Positions 23,901 to 36,178 of a DNA stretch of 64,000 bases are shown in pieces (the first letter of the stretch is position 1; every line of letters starts with the position of its first letter). The notes beneath the pieces were generated by a model that was not told where the DNA came from, ran no database searches, and worked only from the letters and a program-made list of their open reading frames with translations. A program made the position numbers and the translations under genes. Source of the stretch: Setophaga petechia (Eukaryota; Chordata; Aves; Passeriformes; Parulidae); assembly GCA_024362935.1 (NCBI GenBank), contig JANCRA010000122.1, forward strand, positions 1,353,501 through 1,417,500, read 5' to 3'.

Positions 23901-26900
23901 AAGCAGCACTGTCGTAAAAGGTGCCGTAAAGCGCGACTGTCGTAAAAACTGCCGTAAAGCGCGACTGTCGTAAAAGGTGTCGTAAAGCGCGACTGTCGTA
24001 AAAGGTGCCGTAAAGCGCGACTGTCGTAAAAACTGCCGTAAAGCGCGACTGTCGTAAAAACTGCCGTAAACCGCGACTGGCGTAAAAGGTGCCGTAAAGC
24101 GCGACTGTCGTAAAAGGTGCCGTAAACCGCGACTGTCGTAAAAGGTGCCGTAAAGCGCGACTGTCGTAAAAGGTGCCGTAAAGCGCGACTGTCGTAAAAA
24201 CTGCCGTAAAGCGCGACTGTCGTAAAAGGTGCCGTAAAGCGCGACTGTCGTAAAAGGTGCCGTAAAGCGCGACTGTCGTAAAAGCTGCCGTAAAGCGCGA
24301 CTGTCGTAAAAGCTGCCGTAAAGCGCGACTGTCGTAAAAACTGCCGTAAAGCGCGACTGTCGTAAAACTGCCGTAAAGCGCGACTGTCGTAAAAGGTGCC
24401 GTAAAGCGCGACTGTCGTAAAAACTGCCGTAAAGCGCGACTGTCGTAAAAGGTGCCGTAAAGCGCGACTGTCGTAAAAACTGCCGTAAAGCGCGACTGTC
24501 GTAAAAGGTGCCGTAAAGCGCGACTGTCGTAAAAACTGCCGTAAAGCGCGACTGTCGTAAAAACTGCCGTAAAGCGCGACTGTCGTAAAAACTGCCGTAA
24601 AGCGCGACTGTCGTAAAAGGTGCCGTAAAGCGCGACTGTCGTAAAAGGTGCCGTAAAGCGCGACTGTCGTAAAAGCTGCCGTAAAGCGCGACTGTCGTAA
24701 AAGGTGCCGTAAAGCAGCACTGTCGTAAAAACTGCCGTAAAGCGCGACTGTCGTAAAAGGTGCCGAAAAGCGCGACTGTCGTAAAAGGTGCCGTAAAGCA
24801 GCACTGTCGTAAAAACTGCCGTAAAGCGCGACTGTCGTAAAAGGTGCCGTAAAGCGCGACTGTCGTAAAAACTGCCGTAAAGCGCGACTGTCGTAAAAAC
24901 TGCCGTAAAGCGCGACTGTCGTAAAAGGTGCCGTAAAGCGCGACTGTCGTAAAAGGTGCCGTAAAGCGCGACTGTCGTAAAAACTGCCGTAAAGCGCGAC
25001 TGTCGTAAAAGGTGTCGTAAAGCAGCACTGTCGTAAAAGGTGCCGTAAAGCGCGACTGTCGTAAAAACTGCCGTAAACCGCGACTGTCGTAAAAGGTGCC
25101 GTAAAGCGCGACTGTCGTAAAAACTGCCGTAAAGCGCGACTGTCGTAAAAGGTGCCGTAAAGCGCGACTGTCGTAAAAGGTGCCGTAAAGCGCGACTGTC
25201 GTAAAAACTGCCGTAAAGCGCGACTGTCGTAAAAGGTGCCGTAAAGCGCGACTGTCGTAAAAACTGCCGTAAAGCGCGACTGTCGTAAAACTGCCGTAAA
25301 GCGCGACTGTCGTAAAAGGTGCCGTAAAGCGCGACTGTCGTAAAAACTGCCGTAAAGCGCGACTGTCGTAAAAGGTGCCGTAAAGCGCGACTGTCGTAAA
25401 AACTGCCGTAAAGCGCGACTGTCGTAAAAGGTGCCGTAAAGCGCGACTGTCGTAAAAGGTGCCGTAAAGCGCGACTGTCGTAAAAACTGCCGTAAAGCGC
25501 GACTGTCGTAAAAACTGCCGTAAAGCGCGACTGTCGTAAAAGGTGCCGTAAAGCGCGACTGTCGTAAAAGGTGCCGTAAAGCGCGACTGTCGTAAAAATT
25601 GCCGTAAAGCAGCACTGTCGTAAAAGGTGCCGTAAAGCGCGACTGTCGTAAAAGGTGCCGTAAAGCGCGACTGTCGTAAAAACTGCCGTAAAGCGCGACT
25701 GACGTAAAAACTGCCGTAAAGCGCGACTGTCGTAAAAGGTGCCGTAAAGCGCGACTGTCGTAAAAACTGCCGTAAAGCGCGACTGTCGTAAAAACTGCCG
25801 TAAAGCGCGACTGCCGTAAAAACTGCCGTAAAGCGCGACTGTCGTAAAAGGTGCCGTAAAGCGCGACTGTCGTAAAAACTGCCGTAAAGCGCGACTGTCG
25901 TAAAAGGTGCCGTAAAGCGCGACTGTCGTAAAAACTGCCGTAAAGCGCGACTGTCGTAAAACTGCCGTAAAGCGCGACTGTCGTAAAAGGTGCCGTAAAG
26001 CGCGACTGTCGTAAAAGGTGCCGTAAAGCGCGACTGTCGTAAAAACTGCCGTAAAGCGCGACTGTCGTAAAAGGTGCCGTAAAGCGCGACTGTCGTAAAA
26101 CTGCCGTAAAGCGCGACTGTCGTAAAAGGTGCCGTAAAGCGCGACTGTCGTAAAAGGTGCCGTAAAGCGCGACTGTCGTAAAAGGTGACGTAAAGCAGCA
26201 CTGTCGTAAAAGGTGCCGTAAAGCGCGACTGTCGTAAAAGGTGCCGTAAAGCGCGACTGTCGTAAAAGGTGACGTAAAGCAGCACTGTCGTAAAAGGTGC
26301 CGTAAAGCGCGACTGTCGTAAAAGGTGCCGTAAAACGCGACTGTCGTAAAAGGTGCCGTAAAGCGCGACTGTCGTAAAAGCTGCCGTAAAGCGCGACTGT
26401 CGTAAAAGCTGCCGTAAAGCAGCACTGTCGTAAAAGGTGCCGTAAAGCGCGACTGTCGTAAAAACTGCCGTAAAGCGCGACTGTCGTAAAAGGTGCCGTA
26501 AAGCGCGACTGTCGTAAAAACTGCCGTAAAGCGCGACTGTCGTAAAAGGTGCCGTAAAGCGCGACTGTCGTAAAAACTGCCGTAAAGCGCGACTGTCGTA
26601 AAACTGCCGTAAAGCGCGACTGTCGTAAAAGGTGCCGTAAAGCGCGACTGTCGTAAAAACTGCCGTAAAGCGCGACTGTCGTAAAAACTGCCGTAAAGCG
26701 CGACTGTCGTAAAAGGTGCAGTAAAGCGCGACTGTCGTAAAAACTGCCGTAAAGCGCGACTGTCGTAAAAACTGCCGTAAAGCGCGACTGTCGTAAAAGG
26801 TGCCGTAAAGCGCGACTGTCGTAAAACTGCCGTAAAGCGCGACTGTCGTAAAAGGTGCCGTAAAGCGCGACTGTCGTAAAAACTGCCGTAAAGCGCGACT

Positions 26901-29690
26901 GTCGTAAAAGGTGCCGTAAAGCAGCACTGTCGTAAAAGGTGCCGTAAAGCAGCACTGTCGTAAAAACTGCCGTAAAGCGCGACTGTCGTAAAAGGTGCCG
27001 TAAAGCAGCACTGTCGTAAAAGGTGCCGTAAAGCGCGACTGTCGTAAAAACTGCCGTAAAGCGCGACTGTCGTAAAAGGTGCCGTAAAGCGCGACTGTCG
27101 TAAAAACTGCCGTAAAGCGCGACTGTCGTAAAAGGTGCCGTAAAGCAGCACTGTCGTAAAAGGTGCCGTAAAGCAGCACTGTCGTAAAAACTGCCGTAAA
27201 GCGCGACTGTCGTAAAAGGTGCCGTAAAGCGCGACTGTCGTAAAAACTGCCGTAAAGCGCGACTGTCGTAAAAACTGCCGTAAAGCGCGACTGTCGTAAA
27301 AACTGCCGTAAAGCGCGACTGTCGTAAAAGGTGTCGTAAAGCAGCACTGTCGTAAAAGGTGCCGTAAAGCGCGACTGTCGTAAAAACTGCCGTAAACCGC
27401 GACTGTCGTAAAAGGTGCCGTAAAGCGCGACTGTCGTAAAAACTGCCGTAAAGCGCGACTGTCGTAAAAGGTGCCGTAAAGCGCGACTGTCGTAAAAGGT
27501 GCCGTAAAGCGCGACTGTCGTAAAAGCTGCCGTAAAGCGCGACTGTCGTAAAAGGTGCCGTAAAGCAGCACTGTCGTAAAAACTGCCGTAAAGCGCGACT
27601 GTCGTAAAACTGCCGTAAAGCGCGACTGTCGTAAAAGGTGCCGTAAAGCGCGACTGTCGTAAAAACTGCCGTAAAGCGCGACTGTCGTAAAAGGTGCCGT
27701 AAAGCGCGACTGTCGTAAAAACTGCCGTAAAGCGCGACTGTCGTAAAAGGTGCCGTAAAGCGCGACTGTCGTAAAAGGTGCCGTAAAGCGCGACTGTCGT
27801 AAAAACTGCCGTAAAGCGCGACTGTCGTAAAAGGTGCCGTAAAGCAGCACTGTCGTAAAAACTGCCGTAAAGCGCGACTGTCGTAAAAGGTGTCGTAAAG
27901 CAGCACTGTCGTAAAAGGTGCCGTAAAGCGCGACTGTCGTAAAAACTGCCGTAAAGCGCGACTGTCGTAAAAGGTGTCGTAAAGCGCGACTGTCGTAAAA
28001 ACTGCCGTAAAGCGCGACTGTCGTAAAAGGTGCCGTAAAGCGCGACTGTCGTAAAAGGTGCCGTAAAGCGCGACTGTCGTAAAAATTGCCGTAAAGCAGC
28101 ACTGTCGTAAAAGGTGCCGTAAAGCGCGACTGTCGTAAAAGGTGCCGTAAAGCGCGACTGTCGTAAAAACTGCCGTAAAGCGCGACTGTCGTAAAAACTG
28201 CCGTAAAGCGCGACTGTCGTAAAAGGTGCCGTAAAGCGCGACTGTCGTAAAAACTGCCGTAAAGCGCGACTGTCGTAAAAACTGCCGTAAAGCGCGACTG
28301 TCGTAAAAGGTGCCGTAAAGCGCGACTGTCGTGAAAGGTGCCGTAAAGCGCGACTGTCGTAAAAGCTGCCGTAAAGCGCGACTGTCGTAAAAGCTGCCGT
28401 AAAGCAGCACTGTCGTAAAAGGTGCCGTAAAGCGCGACTGTCGTAAAAACTGCCGTAAAGCGCGACTGTCGTAAAAGGTGCCGTAAAGCGCGACTGTCGT
28501 AAAAACTGCCGTAAAGCGCGACTGCCGTAAAAATTGCCGTAAAGCGCGACTGTCGTAAAAGGTGCCGTAAAGCGCGACTGTCGTAAAAACTGCCGTAAAG
28601 CGCGACTGTCGTAAAAGGTGCCGTAAAGCGCGACTGTCGTAAAAACTGCCGTAAAGCGCGACTGTCGTAAAACTGCCGTAAAGCGCGACTGTCGTAAAAG
28701 GTGCCGTAAAGCGCGACTGTCGTAAAAACTGCCGTAAAGCGCGACTGTCGTAAAAACTGCCGTAAAGCGCGACTGTCGTAAAAGGTGCCGTAAAGCGCGA
28801 CTGTCGTAAAACTGCCGTAAAGCGCGACTGTCGTAAAAGGTGCCGTAAAGCGCGACTGTCGTAAAAGGTGCCGTAAAGCGCGACTGTCGTAAAAGGTGCC
28901 GTAAAGCGCGACTGTCGTAAAAGGTGCCGTAAAGCGCGACTGTCGTAAAAACTGCCGTAAAGCGCGACTGTCGTAAAAGGTGCCGTAAAGCGCGACTGTC
29001 GTAAAAACTGCCGTAAAGCGCGACTGTCGTAAAAGGTGCCGTAAAGCAGCACTGTCGTAAAAGGTGCCGTAAAGCAGCACTGTCGTAAAAACTGCCGTAA
29101 AGCGCGACTGTCGTAAAAGGTGTCGTAAACCGCGACTGTCGTAGAAGGTGACGTAAAGCAGCACTGTCGTAAAAACTGCCGTAAAGCGCGACTGTCGTAA
29201 AAACTGCCGTAAAGCGCGACTGTCGTAAAAGGTGCCGTAAAGCGCGACTGTCGTAAAAGGTGCCGTAAAGCGCGACTGTCGTAAAAGGTGCCGTAAAGCG
29301 CGACTGTCGTAAAAACTGCCGTAAAGCGCGACTGTCGTAAAAACTGCCGTAAAGCGCGACTGTCGTAAAAGGTGTCGTAAACCGCGACTGTCGTAGAAGG
29401 TGACGTAAAGCAGCACTGTCGTAAAAACTGCCGTAAAGCGCGACTGTCGTAAAAACTGCCGTAAAGCAGCACTGTCGTAAAAGGTGCAGTAAAGTGCGAC
29501 TGTCGTAAAAACGGCCGTAAAGCGCGACTGTCGTAAAAGGTGCCGTAAGGCGCGACTGTCGTAAAAAGTGCCGTAAAGCGCGACTGTCGTAAAAGGTGCC
29601 GTAAAGCAGCACTGTCGTCAAAGGTGCTGTAATTCGATACTGTCATGAAACTGCTGTAAAGCAGCACTGTCGTAAAGATACTTTTTGGAC
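20931..29690. repeat. 28-bp CpG-rich minisatellite, about 300 units
   Basis: The basic unit is GTCGTAAAAGGTGC plus CGTAAAGCGCGACT, which looks like two related 14-mers sharing CGTAAA. Variants replace GGTG with ACTG or GCTG, GCGCGACT with GCAGCACT, or drop one A to give 27-mers. The core (about 21240-29610) is highly homogeneous, while both ends (20931-21240 and 29610-29690) are degenerate, as expected of an array evolving by unequal exchange. Blocks recur at exact multiples of 28: GTGCCGAAAA at 22661 and 22969 (308 bp, 11 units) and a TAGAAGGTGACG block at 29119 and 29371 (252 bp, 9 units). The standard unit has four CpGs. The minus strand has no stop codon in any frame, so three overlapping frames of about 2800 codons appear, all of one 28-residue repeat. 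Confidence 0.97.
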
Positions 29691-30092
29691 ACAGTTGGGA
29701 TGAAGCACTTTAATAGTATCTCTCGCCAGGACATGGCTGCTGCAGAGCTGGTCCCAGCCTGCAGGGCGCTGCTTGAGCTGCTTGCTGCAAGGGGAATGCC
29801 CGCAGCAGTCACCCTGCCGACTTCCGCCTGTGCTGTGAACCCGCCGCTTTCCGCCGTGAGTCTCTAACGGGACACGCCCCCCACCTCTCTGTCGGACCCC
29901 ACGGCTCTGGTACCCGCAGTCCTGCTCACCCCTGCCGCCCCGCCACCCGCCCTCGCGGTCCCAACACCTGTCCCCCCGGCCCCTCCTATCGCCCCTGTTA
30001 TCACCACCTTTGCCATCCCGTTGGTCCCTGCCGTCCCGGCTACTGCGGGCTCCGCCCCTCAATCCCGCCCACCAGTGTCACTGCGGCCCCAC
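29691..30092 (+). pseudogene. Proline-rich sequence, probable 5' piece of the older provirus gag
   Basis: This lies between the minisatellite and the LTR at 30093. From about 29880 it is C-rich and translates into Pro/Ala/Val-rich sequence on the plus strand, like the region resuming at 36607. The reading frame stays open across the junction if the 6.5-kb provirus and one CCAC copy are ignored. A 60-codon frame (29685-29867) precedes it. I infer one gag region split by insertion. No Gag matrix motif is recognised, so this is tentative. Confidence 0.4.
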
Positions 30093-30519
30093 TGAGACAG
30101 AGTGAAAAATCTCTCCAAGCAGAAATCCCTTTTGAATTAAGTTAAAAGTCTAAAAGAGTAAAAAGTCTGTAAGCTAAAGCTGAAAAGAAAACTGCAAGAC
30201 AGAGATACTGAAGAGATTGATAAAGAAAAACAAAGACTAAAACAAGACCAGGACAACCTGACCTAAGAATTCCTTTTGATAAAGAAGAACTAGCAGCAAA
30301 TGTCACGAGAAGTCCATAAAAATGAATATGTATGAGCCTACTGTGAAACTGTATGCATATGTATATAGAAGAGAAATAAAAGGAGACCTGAAGTTCTCGG
30401 GGGTACGCGTGCCCTTTTAGTACCTGTGGGGTACGCATGCGTCCAGCGCTGCAATAAACATACCGGTTCTATGCAACTTTGTAAAAGTTGTCTAGTTCTC
30501 TTCTTTTCTCCGCAAAACC
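30093..30519 (+). mobile_element. 5' LTR of the 6.5-kb provirus
   Basis: About 427 bp, starting TGAGACAGAGTG and ending near CCGCAAAACC. It carries AATAAA at 30453-30458 and a TATA-like ATGTATATAGAAG near 30358. It matches 36179-36606 apart from scattered substitutions and a 2-bp length difference. Confidence 0.9.
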
Positions 30520-30522
30520 TTA

Positions 30523-30540
30523 TGGCGATCCAGCCAGGAG
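30523..30540 (+). promoter_or_regulatory. Candidate primer-binding site
   Basis: TGGCGATCCAGCCAGGAG starts three bases after the 5' LTR, where reverse-transcription primer sites lie, and begins with the expected TGG. I cannot name the matching tRNA. Confidence 0.45.
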
Positions 30541-32470
30541 GTTCTCTGTCCCCACAGGGGTAGAAGAGATAAACAGACCTCCAAGGCCCGCCCCAGGATT
30601 TTCCTGGTGGGGCTCCGCTTGCCTCAGCTCGCCTCCTACGAGGACAGACAACGACCTGCTGGCGTGCGGAGGAAGATACGGTATGTATTGTGTATTGAAG
30701 GGCCCTCGGGAGAAAGAGAGATGTAAATCACTCAGAGACGTCTGGGTGCAGCTGATACAGCAGCTGATTAGAGACGGGAGTTCACTGTTCTGATAGAGCA
30801 AACCGCTAGCGACTCTTGAAGTGGGTCGAGTGAACCCATGTGTGTTTGTGTGTGTGTGTAGTGTCCGGACACTGTATCATTGTATAGTTAATGCATTGTG
30901 TGGGTAATGTCAATGTGTCTATAATTGTGCGAGTGTGTAGTGTATGAAAGAGAGAGCAGACAAGTGAGTTCACCCATGGCGAAGGACGTGAGTCTTACCC
31001 GTGTCCGAAGCAGCCAAGTGAAGCCTGAGGCGCTGGCTGCAGCAAGCTGTGGGGGCAGAGAGAAGAGTGCCCCGCAGAGAAGTGGAACAAGTAGAGAAAC
31101 CTCAGTGATGGTATTTATTGTGTTTAAATGTAGTGATTTGTTTGTGAATATGAACTCAGAGAGCTTCTTTGCTCTGGATGTTTGAACTTGATCGCTGGAA
31201 TTTTACTGCGTGCTGTTATTTTGGTTGTGTCCAAAGAAAGCTGATGTGAGTAAATGCTGAATTACAGTATGCTGTGTTGTGTTGAAAAAGTGGGCACTTT
31301 GAGAGATATGCCCTTTCCCAGTGATTTTGTGTGGTGATTCTCTTCCACTGCATTGTAGTAATTGATTCTCAGATTGTATTGTAGTGTTTGTAGAGATTTT
31401 AGAATTTTGTTTGCAACAAGAGTAGCATTTTACACAAAAGAACTATGGTATGGTGATTTATGTTTAACTGTGGTAAAGCGAATTAAAGGAATTCGAAGAA
31501 TTCCCCCCCCACAGTGATTCAAGCCCTGGCTCTAGTGAATTTGAGATACAGGGCGTCGGCGTGTGTCTGTGTTTGTGAGCATATCAGAGTTTCTGCTGTA
31601 ACAAGCCTTTTGCAAGGCAGTAAAATGGGTGTCAGTAGACACAGTGCTTTAATTAGATCGTGGAAGAAGAGAACTTCAGTAAGCTTAGACTGAAACCAAC
31701 TTGCCCTAGAAGTTAAGTGATAAATGCTGAAGTGATAAACTAGATAGCCTGCAGACAATTACTGAGAGTTTTTGATGCATTGAGAAGCTAGCACCTTATG
31801 TGCAATGCAGAGTTCTTGAGAGGTGCTGGTATTGCTGTGCTGTGTCTTAAGTGTAAATTATAAGTTCCTGACCAAGCCAATTCAGAACATGAGATCTTGA
31901 AACTTATGTGTAGCTTAATCACATCTGATACCTGCCACCGAGATGTCTGTGTATGAAGAAGAATGGAGAAAAGACACTGTAAGGCTTGGGAGTGGAGAGA
32001 AACAAGACAGCATAAAGAGAAAGAAATAATGAAAACTAACCAGAGCTAAGAAGTTCCTGAACTAATCCCTTTTGGGAGAGGCTCACTGGAACAAAGCTGC
32101 CAGTAAGGGCAGCTCAGAAAATAAAAAGATTTATTGCAGTTAATGCTGTTTTAAAATGAGAAAGTAAATGGGATAAAGCTTTGTATGCTGATGTGTTTTT
32201 GTTTTAAGAAATCACCAAGAATAGCAAAAAGACTGTGGGACCAGACCACCCTCACACCCACTAGTTCGCAAAATGAGTACATATGATTTGTTAAAAGCTC
32301 CTCCTAGGGTAAGAGAAGAAAGATAAAGACAACCTCCCCAAAGGAGAAGAAGACTTAGGCTCCAAAATATACCCACTCGAACCCATCCCCCTCCTGGCAG
32401 TTCAATTTCATCCAGAACTAAGAAGTAACAGACCCCTCTGCGAGAAGCAGTAAGATTAGAAGAAAGAAAA
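30541..32470 (+). pseudogene. Leader and decayed gag region of the 6.5-kb provirus
   Basis: Position between the primer site and the protease motif implies leader plus gag. A GT-rich leader (30838-30860) is present. A short frame at 30925-31185 is the only readable piece, and no matrix, capsid or zinc-knuckle motif survives clearly. Stops occur every few dozen codons. Confidence 0.5.
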
Positions 32471-32514
32471 AAGTAGAACTTTAGTTGATACAGGAGCATA
32501 TATTCAGTTTTAAA
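32471..32514 (+). pseudogene. Retroviral protease remnant
   Basis: The codons read TLVDTGAYIQF and then a stop (TAA at 32511-32513). The Asp-Thr-Gly triplet of retroviral aspartic proteases is at 32487-32495. Only this active-site segment is legible, and the rest is lost to stops and frameshifts. Confidence 0.75.
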
Positions 32515-32749
32515 TAAAACTTTAATACCTGTAGAGAATGTTTATGTTGTAAAGTAGAGAACAACTGGCTATTCTGAAAAGGCATACTTTTGCTAACCTT
32601 TAAAGTAACATATGTACTTAGAAGCTTTTGTACATGCTCAATTTGTTAAACATTCTCAAATGAGAAAAGTTACTCTAGAAGCAAAGAGTATAAAGATGTT
32701 AGGCTTAACATTAACAGCCATTGAAATGAAAAGTCATACTAGATAGATA

Positions 32750-32940
32750 GTACAGGATTTGAGGGCTGTCAATAAAATAACAGAAGAATTTATATGCTGT
32801 GGTAACAAATCCATATACTTGACTAACTTGTTTAACACCTGAGCTAACCTAGTTCACCGTTTCAGATCTCAGAGATGCCTTCTTTTGCCTCCCTATCCAT
32901 GAAGCCAGCCAGAAAATTTTTTGCATTCAAACACAGCTCA
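32750..32940 (+). pseudogene. Reverse transcriptase remnant of the 6.5-kb provirus
   Basis: VQDLRAVNKITEE begins at 32750 and is followed, after a frameshift, by FTVSDLRDAFFCLPIHEASQ from 32853. Both are conserved RT palm/finger passages of gammaretroviral Pol. A TAG at 32850-32852 occupies a position normally held by Trp. Most of the polymerase and RNase H is deleted or unreadable. Confidence 0.8.
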
Positions 32941-33399
32941 CATAGTCCAGGTGTCTGAATATTAAAGCACACCCGAGAGTGAGCTCAAAATTAGAGGAAT
33001 GAACTAGCAGATGGAGAGGCAAAGAAAGCAGCAAAAGGTGAAGTAGTTATAGATTTTCCTCAAAGGTAAGCCAGAATACAATAATACTAATCAAAAAAGA
33101 CATACAACCACAAGGAGTGAGCTACCACTGAAAGAGAGCTGGTAATTCCTTCCCATTTTCGTAATCAATAGTGAAGGAAGAGCCCTAGAAAACACACTAA
33201 AGCCTAACTACTTAAAAGCTTTTATAAAGTGTAGCTCCTTTCCCAAAATGAACAAGGCTGCCAGTGATACAGAGTACATTGATGAAGTGTTAACTTTGAA
33301 GTAATAGTTTCCACAAGCTTTCTAGAACACACATCTGATTAAAAGAATCATTGCCAAGAATTGATATGCCACTATTACTCAAGTAAACCGACAGTGTGA

Positions 33400-33985
33400 T
33401 CCTTGCCTCCAGACTAACCCAAAAAATACCCCCAGACCGAAACTCGGTCAGACTGGGAGAGGCCATGGGCCTAGACAGCAGTGGCAAATTAACTTTTCAG
33501 AACCCACAAGGAAAAGGAAGTATCAGTATTTACTAAGATTGATAGATACATTTTCAGAGTGGCCAGAAACATTCCCCACCAGAACTGTCAAAGCTCGAGG
33601 AGTAACCAGAGTATTATTATTATTATTACAAGAAATAATGTCATGCTTCAGAGTTCCAGCCAAAATATCCTCAGATAGAAGATCACATTTCATTTCCAAA
33701 GCAGTGCAACAGACTAGTAGCCACCTGAGCGTAGACTAAGAACTTCACACTCCATATCACCCCCAATCAAGCAGCCAAGTAGAGAAAATGCATCATTTGA
33801 TTAAGAAGCAAATTATAAGACTGGAGCAAGAAATTAATCTACCCTGGCCCCAAGCTCTTCCACTGACACTATTGCAAATTCGAATTAAACCTTAAGCTAA
33901 AAAAAAAGCTGAAGCCTTTTAAAATGCCTTATGGAAGACCATATAGAATACAAAAGAGAATGTCCACCCACATTAGGGTGATAAC
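33400..33985 (+). pseudogene. Integrase remnant of the 6.5-kb provirus
   Basis: CDPCLQTNPKN near 33399 fits the end of the zinc-binding domain. From about 33539 the core reads LIDTFSEWPETFPTRT, then SSDRRSHFISKAVQQ, and ends in TAA (33737-33739) where the family normally has Trp. The next in-frame stretch continues ELHTPYHPQSSSQVEKM to about 33790, and MPYGRPY near 33924 marks the integrase C-terminal part. Substitution types are strikingly G-to-A. Confidence 0.85.
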
Positions 33986-34399
33986 ACTGGCCACCTACAT
34001 GGTGACTTTAAGCAAACAGCTCAGAGAAATTGAGAAACACGTGGCTAGAACTCCGAGCAGAGAGTTAGATAGCCTGGAGATTATGTATATCTTAGGTCTC
34101 TTACAAAGAAGACTTTAGAACCACAGTAGAAAAGACCGCTGCAAGTGCTTCTCACCACCTTCACTGCAATCAAAATCAAAGAGCAGAATACCTAGATCCA
34201 TCACTCTTGAGTGAAGAAGGCCCAGAAAAAGCCCCTTAGAGAGTGACACCAAGAGACAATGAACTGAGACTAAAACTTACTCGAGCAAAATGAGTATATT
34301 GCGGTCGAGAATAGTTCATACTTTGATTCACAGAATTGTTTTATATGTAATTATAACTGAAGTTTTAGAACTAGAGAATACCTCTATCCAAAGCAATGC

Positions 34400-35750
34400 T
34401 AGATAGCCTTGGTCCCAAGTGTTTAATCAGTATACTGAATCCATGAGAGAACCTTCTGAGATAAAAGATTTAAACCTATCCACTGTAGTAACTCACAGAG
34501 ATCAAGTATATGAAGAGCAAGAATAGCAAGAACATTAATATTAACGTTAAATTTGTTAATACAAATTAACATCTCAGAAATCCAACCAGCCTGCTCCTCT
34601 TTTTTAAAAGAAAAAAAAAACAAAACCAAAAAACCCAAAACATCCTTTGAAGGCTAGACAACTAGTTACACAAGCAAGTATATCTCAAGAGCAAAATAAG
34701 AAAATATCTGAGATATTAAGAGCAAGATTAGGAGTTTTAAATGGAATTGATTCAGAAATACTGATGAATAAACTGGCCACTGCAGCAAGTAGCCTAACCA
34801 AATTGAAGCAGCCTTTACAGTCATCTCTATTGGCATTAAAAACTAGCCAGTGGCAGATTCCAAAAGTACTGCCAAAGTTAGAAACAGCCAGAGACCAAGA
34901 CCACAAGTTAATAGTAGAAGCACTTAGTACAGTTCAAGATAATGTGCCTTTAGCTTTCAGTTGTATACAAGCACAGTTATAGATGTAAACAACAGCAGCT
35001 CTAATCATACGAGAAAAGGATAAAAGTAATTTTCCAGCTAAAATTCAGAAAATTGTCTGAGATAATGTGATTTATTTTAAAAAGAAGTTTCAATCCTAGT
35101 AGACTATAGTAAATTTCACCTATGATCCTACTTCTAATGTAGCCACCACCTTTGTGCTTACCATACGTAATGCTACTGTTTATGTTATCCATCCCATCAT
35201 TACACTAAGATTAAACCATGAAAAAACAATACTCTACCCTTCAGAACATAGAGTGTAAGCACAAAAGATGAATGAAAGTAGCAAACAGTAAACCTAGAAT
35301 CCTGCATTACCAGAAAACAGCTAAGATTCTTTTGTGAAAGCAATACTATTAATGCCCAGGATGTGTGTTTAGACACTGAACAGAGTATCTGCCACTTTGA
35401 AGTTACTCCAGTCACTGACCAGAAAACTGTGCTCGTGTATACTGGAAAAGAGTGTGCATGCCTGAGAACTGCCTGTGCTGCTGTAAAAATTGATAGCAAT
35501 GATGTTATTCTGTCTAGTAGAAATCATTCTAATTTCTATATTTGTAACTTTGTTAAGATTATCAAGTGTGATTTTTCGTACTTGGCCCCAGTAGCATCCC
35601 ATCAGCTAGTTAAAACCAATTATACAATATATCACCGACTATCACCTACCCCTATTAGAATAGACCTTACATTAGTAAAACAATTAATTAAGCACCAAAG
35701 CCTAGAGAAGATCTTAGAAGGAATCCAAAAACATGAAAAACCCTAATTAC
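34400..35750 (+). pseudogene. Envelope-like region of the 6.5-kb provirus
   Basis: It lies between integrase and the 3' LTR. The two best frames are 34647-34982, predicted helical with a leucine-rich heptad-like pattern (for example ILRARLGVLNGIDSEILMNK), and 35363-35746, with several cysteines (ECACLRTACA and YICNFVKIIKCDF). Order and a cysteine-containing second half fit a transmembrane envelope subunit, but I do not recognise a specific family. No fusion peptide or membrane anchor is legible. Confidence 0.5.
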
Positions 35751-35759
35751 TGTCCAACA

Positions 35760-35870
35760 TAATACAAAAAAAAAAAAAAAACCAAAAACCCAACAAACAA
35801 AAAAACAAAAAAAAAAACCAAACCCCCCCCCAAAAAAAACAACCAAAAAACCCCAAAACCTACCAGAGTT
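35760..35870. repeat. A/C low-complexity tract
   Basis: Runs of A alternate with runs of C with no G on the plus strand, near the 3' end of the provirus. A slippage-derived expansion is likely. Confidence 0.8.
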
Positions 35871-36178
35871 CTACAGAGTATAAAACAAAATATAGACCAT
35901 CACTAGTGAAATGTGATCCTTGAGTAGTCACCAAGTGTCACCAAGTTCAAATAAAATTTTTTATAAGTTATCTCATCCCATTGTAGTTTTGTTAATATTA
36001 GTTAGAGTAAATTTAAGATTATCTATTATATTGCTAACTTAGAATTAGATAATACTACAACGAATAGCTGTATTAACCTCTTTATCAAACGTACATGGCA
36101 AAGCATTAAGAGACACTTATTGTTGTAAAAGTTTACATTAAGTAAAAGAATTTACTTATTCTCTAGGAAAGGGGGGAA

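Noticed and set aside
21032..29667. Three overlapping minus-strand open frames of about 2800 codons
   Set aside because: All three are the same 28-residue cycle produced by a stop-free 28-bp tandem repeat. They show no domain, no start context and no non-repeat sequence.
20931..29690. CRISPR array (28-bp repeat length is suggestive)
   Set aside because: Units are directly adjacent with no spacers, variation is of satellite type, and the setting is a vertebrate genome.
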